Origin: an uncultured Bacteroidia bacterium | GTDB lineage: Bacteria; Bacteroidota; Bacteroidia; Bacteroidales; UBA932 | Length of the DNA stretch: 47,502 bases | NCBI GenBank assembly: GCA_902801885.1 | Contig: CADCJX010000025.1 | Span: forward strand, 1 to 47,502 | Direction: 5' to 3' | Shown here: positions 46,744 to 47,502 of the stretch, piece by piece | Position numbering within the stretch: the stretch's first letter is position 1 | Layout of the letters: each line of letters starts with the position of its first letter | The notes under the pieces: generated by a model | Databases searched by the model: none | Told to the model about the DNA's origin: nothing | What the model saw: only the letters and a program-made list of their open reading frames with translations | Made by a program: the position numbers and the translations under genes

Positions 46744-46982
46744 TCACCAACGGCTTTTGCAGATTCTTTTCTCTCAAACATCTCTGTGAGTCCCTCACGC
46801 ACACGAGCGATTACTTCATCAACAGTAATAGCTCTTGAGAGATCATATTCGACAGAATTCTGCTGGGCAGTCAGGACAAACGTCTCATTCTTCCCCCTCT
46901 GGATAAGCACCTGCTCACTCTTGGCGAGATCTAGATACTTCTTCATATTGCTTCTAAGCTCCGCTGAACTGATAACTACCAT
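46740..46982 (-). CDS. Phd/YefM-family antitoxin
   Basis: 80 residues beginning MVVISSAELRSNMKKYLDLA, nearly the same N-terminal pattern as the first antitoxin (VVVSSREFRANQRKY) but with a different C-terminal toxin-binding half (VREGLTEMFERKESAKAVGE). It binds the downstream RelE/ParE-like toxin and the operator at 47,001. It is the first gene of the pair. Confidence 0.87.
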   Translation of the reverse strand: MVVISSAELRSNMKKYLDLAKSEQVLIQRGKNETFVLTAQQNSVEYDLSRAITVDEVIARVREGLTEMFERKESAKAVGE

Positions 46983-47000
46983 AATACATCCGATTTATAC

Positions 47001-47045
47001 GTACATTATAATGTACAAATATACCATTTATTCTGATTGTTCAAA
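47001..47045 (-). promoter_or_regulatory. promoter and operator of the second toxin-antitoxin pair
   Basis: On the minus strand TATATTTG (47023-47016) is a perfect -7 box with TTTG (47045-47042) 18 bp upstream. A perfect 16-bp dyad GTACATTATAATGTAC (47001-47016) abuts it and would cover the start site, suiting autorepression. Confidence 0.7.
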
Positions 47046-47058
47046 ACACTTTTGGTAA

Positions 47059-47184
47059 AATGTCGCAAGCACGCACGAAGTATCAGATTCAAGCCCCCCT
47101 GCCATCACGGATTTGGGGAATAGATTCCAGGGATGACTTTACCGGGGTAGAGTCTACTCTTTTATTTTTCAAACCTATTCTTCA
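47059..47184. other. spacer before the last gene
   Basis: No gene is seen. A weak pyrimidine-rich stretch precedes the ATG at 47,185. No convincing TAnnTTTG box was found. Confidence 0.4.
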
Positions 47185-47502
47185 ATGATTACAAACATTC
47201 TACTGCTTATCCTGCTGGTCCTTGCGATCATCGGGTTAATCAATTCAGTCGAGATCGAGATGATCCCGAAGAACAAGAAAGATAATGATTATGCTTCCAG
47301 GAAACTCCGTGAGAAGCTCTCCAAAGCTGGAGCTAATGAAGTTACACAAGTCAACGACACCATGATCTCCTTTAAATGTGATGATGTCCCTTATTACCTG
47401 GATTGACGCCATGAACCGTTGACTTCACTCTACACCCTTTTCATTCTCAATGATTCGGTTGATCTCGAAAAGGCAAAGGAACTTGCAAAGGATCTGTCCT
47501 AT
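47185..47502 (+). pseudogene. small membrane-anchored protein gene, in-frame TGA, runs off the window
   Basis: The frame MITNILLLILLVLAIIGLIN has one N-terminal membrane helix followed by a charged region (NKKDNDYASRKLREKLSKAG) and stops at TGA 47,404. The same frame then continues open with protein-like sequence (LTSLYTLFILNDSVDLEKAK) to the window end. Either a nonsense codon or two compensating one-base slips (an extra T near 47,404 and a missing T near 47,420, which would restore LDDAMNRLTSLY) could explain this. Family not recognised. Confidence 0.5.

Overview
The window looks like a chromosome segment of a member of the Bacteroidales (phylum Bacteroidota). The reasons are a Bacteroidota-type 16S rRNA gene, promoters with the TTTG / TAnnTTTG boxes typical of the phylum, weak Shine-Dalgarno sequences, many lipoproteins, and families largely seen in this phylum (GLPGLI proteins, BlaI/M56 sensor pairs, TonB-receptor-like outer-membrane proteins, PIN-PhoH proteins). 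The genus cannot be fixed from the sequence alone.

Positions 1 to about 34,050 are ordinary core chromosome of fairly even, moderate G+C. In order they hold: a 16S rRNA gene with two internal deletions (minus strand); a DMT/RhaT-like permease; groES-groEL (minus); a thioester-containing bacterial alpha-2-macroglobulin with penicillin-binding protein 1C (the yfhM-pbpC type pair); an M48 lipoprotein metalloprotease and a GH127-type glycosidase lipoprotein; a signalling/envelope operon (BlaI-like repressor, M56 peptidase, GLPGLI protein, TonB-receptor-like outer-membrane protein, Fib_succ_major-type secreted protein); tRNA-Val(UAC); a second, thioester-less alpha-2-macroglobulin with folC; a protein with an AIR-synthase-type C-terminal domain next to a PIN-PhoH protein; and pyruvate phosphate dikinase.

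Positions about 34,050 to 47,502 are accessory DNA, more A+T rich and mosaic. They hold a pectate-lyase-fold lipoprotein, two toxin-antitoxin pairs, a CDF cation transporter, an IS110/IS1111-type element with a likely bridge-RNA gene, two orphan secreted proteins, a LysR regulator divergent from trkH, and a small membrane operon with a CPBP protease. Three genes here carry an in-frame stop codon. Most genes run on the minus strand and are separated by members of a shared intergenic repeat family: a C(UUCG)G tetraloop hairpin just after a stop codon, a conserved spacer, and a TAnnTTTG promoter box. Together they give a promoter-gene-terminator cassette layout. A gene-free stretch at about 46.0-46.4 kb is built of degenerate units of about 32 bp and is the least explained part of the window.

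The best candidates for something new are the repeat-framed cassette region with its 32-bp-periodic array, and the structured RNA downstream of the IS110-type transposase. Hairpins that overlap the inferred start sites of both stable-RNA promoters are a third point of interest.
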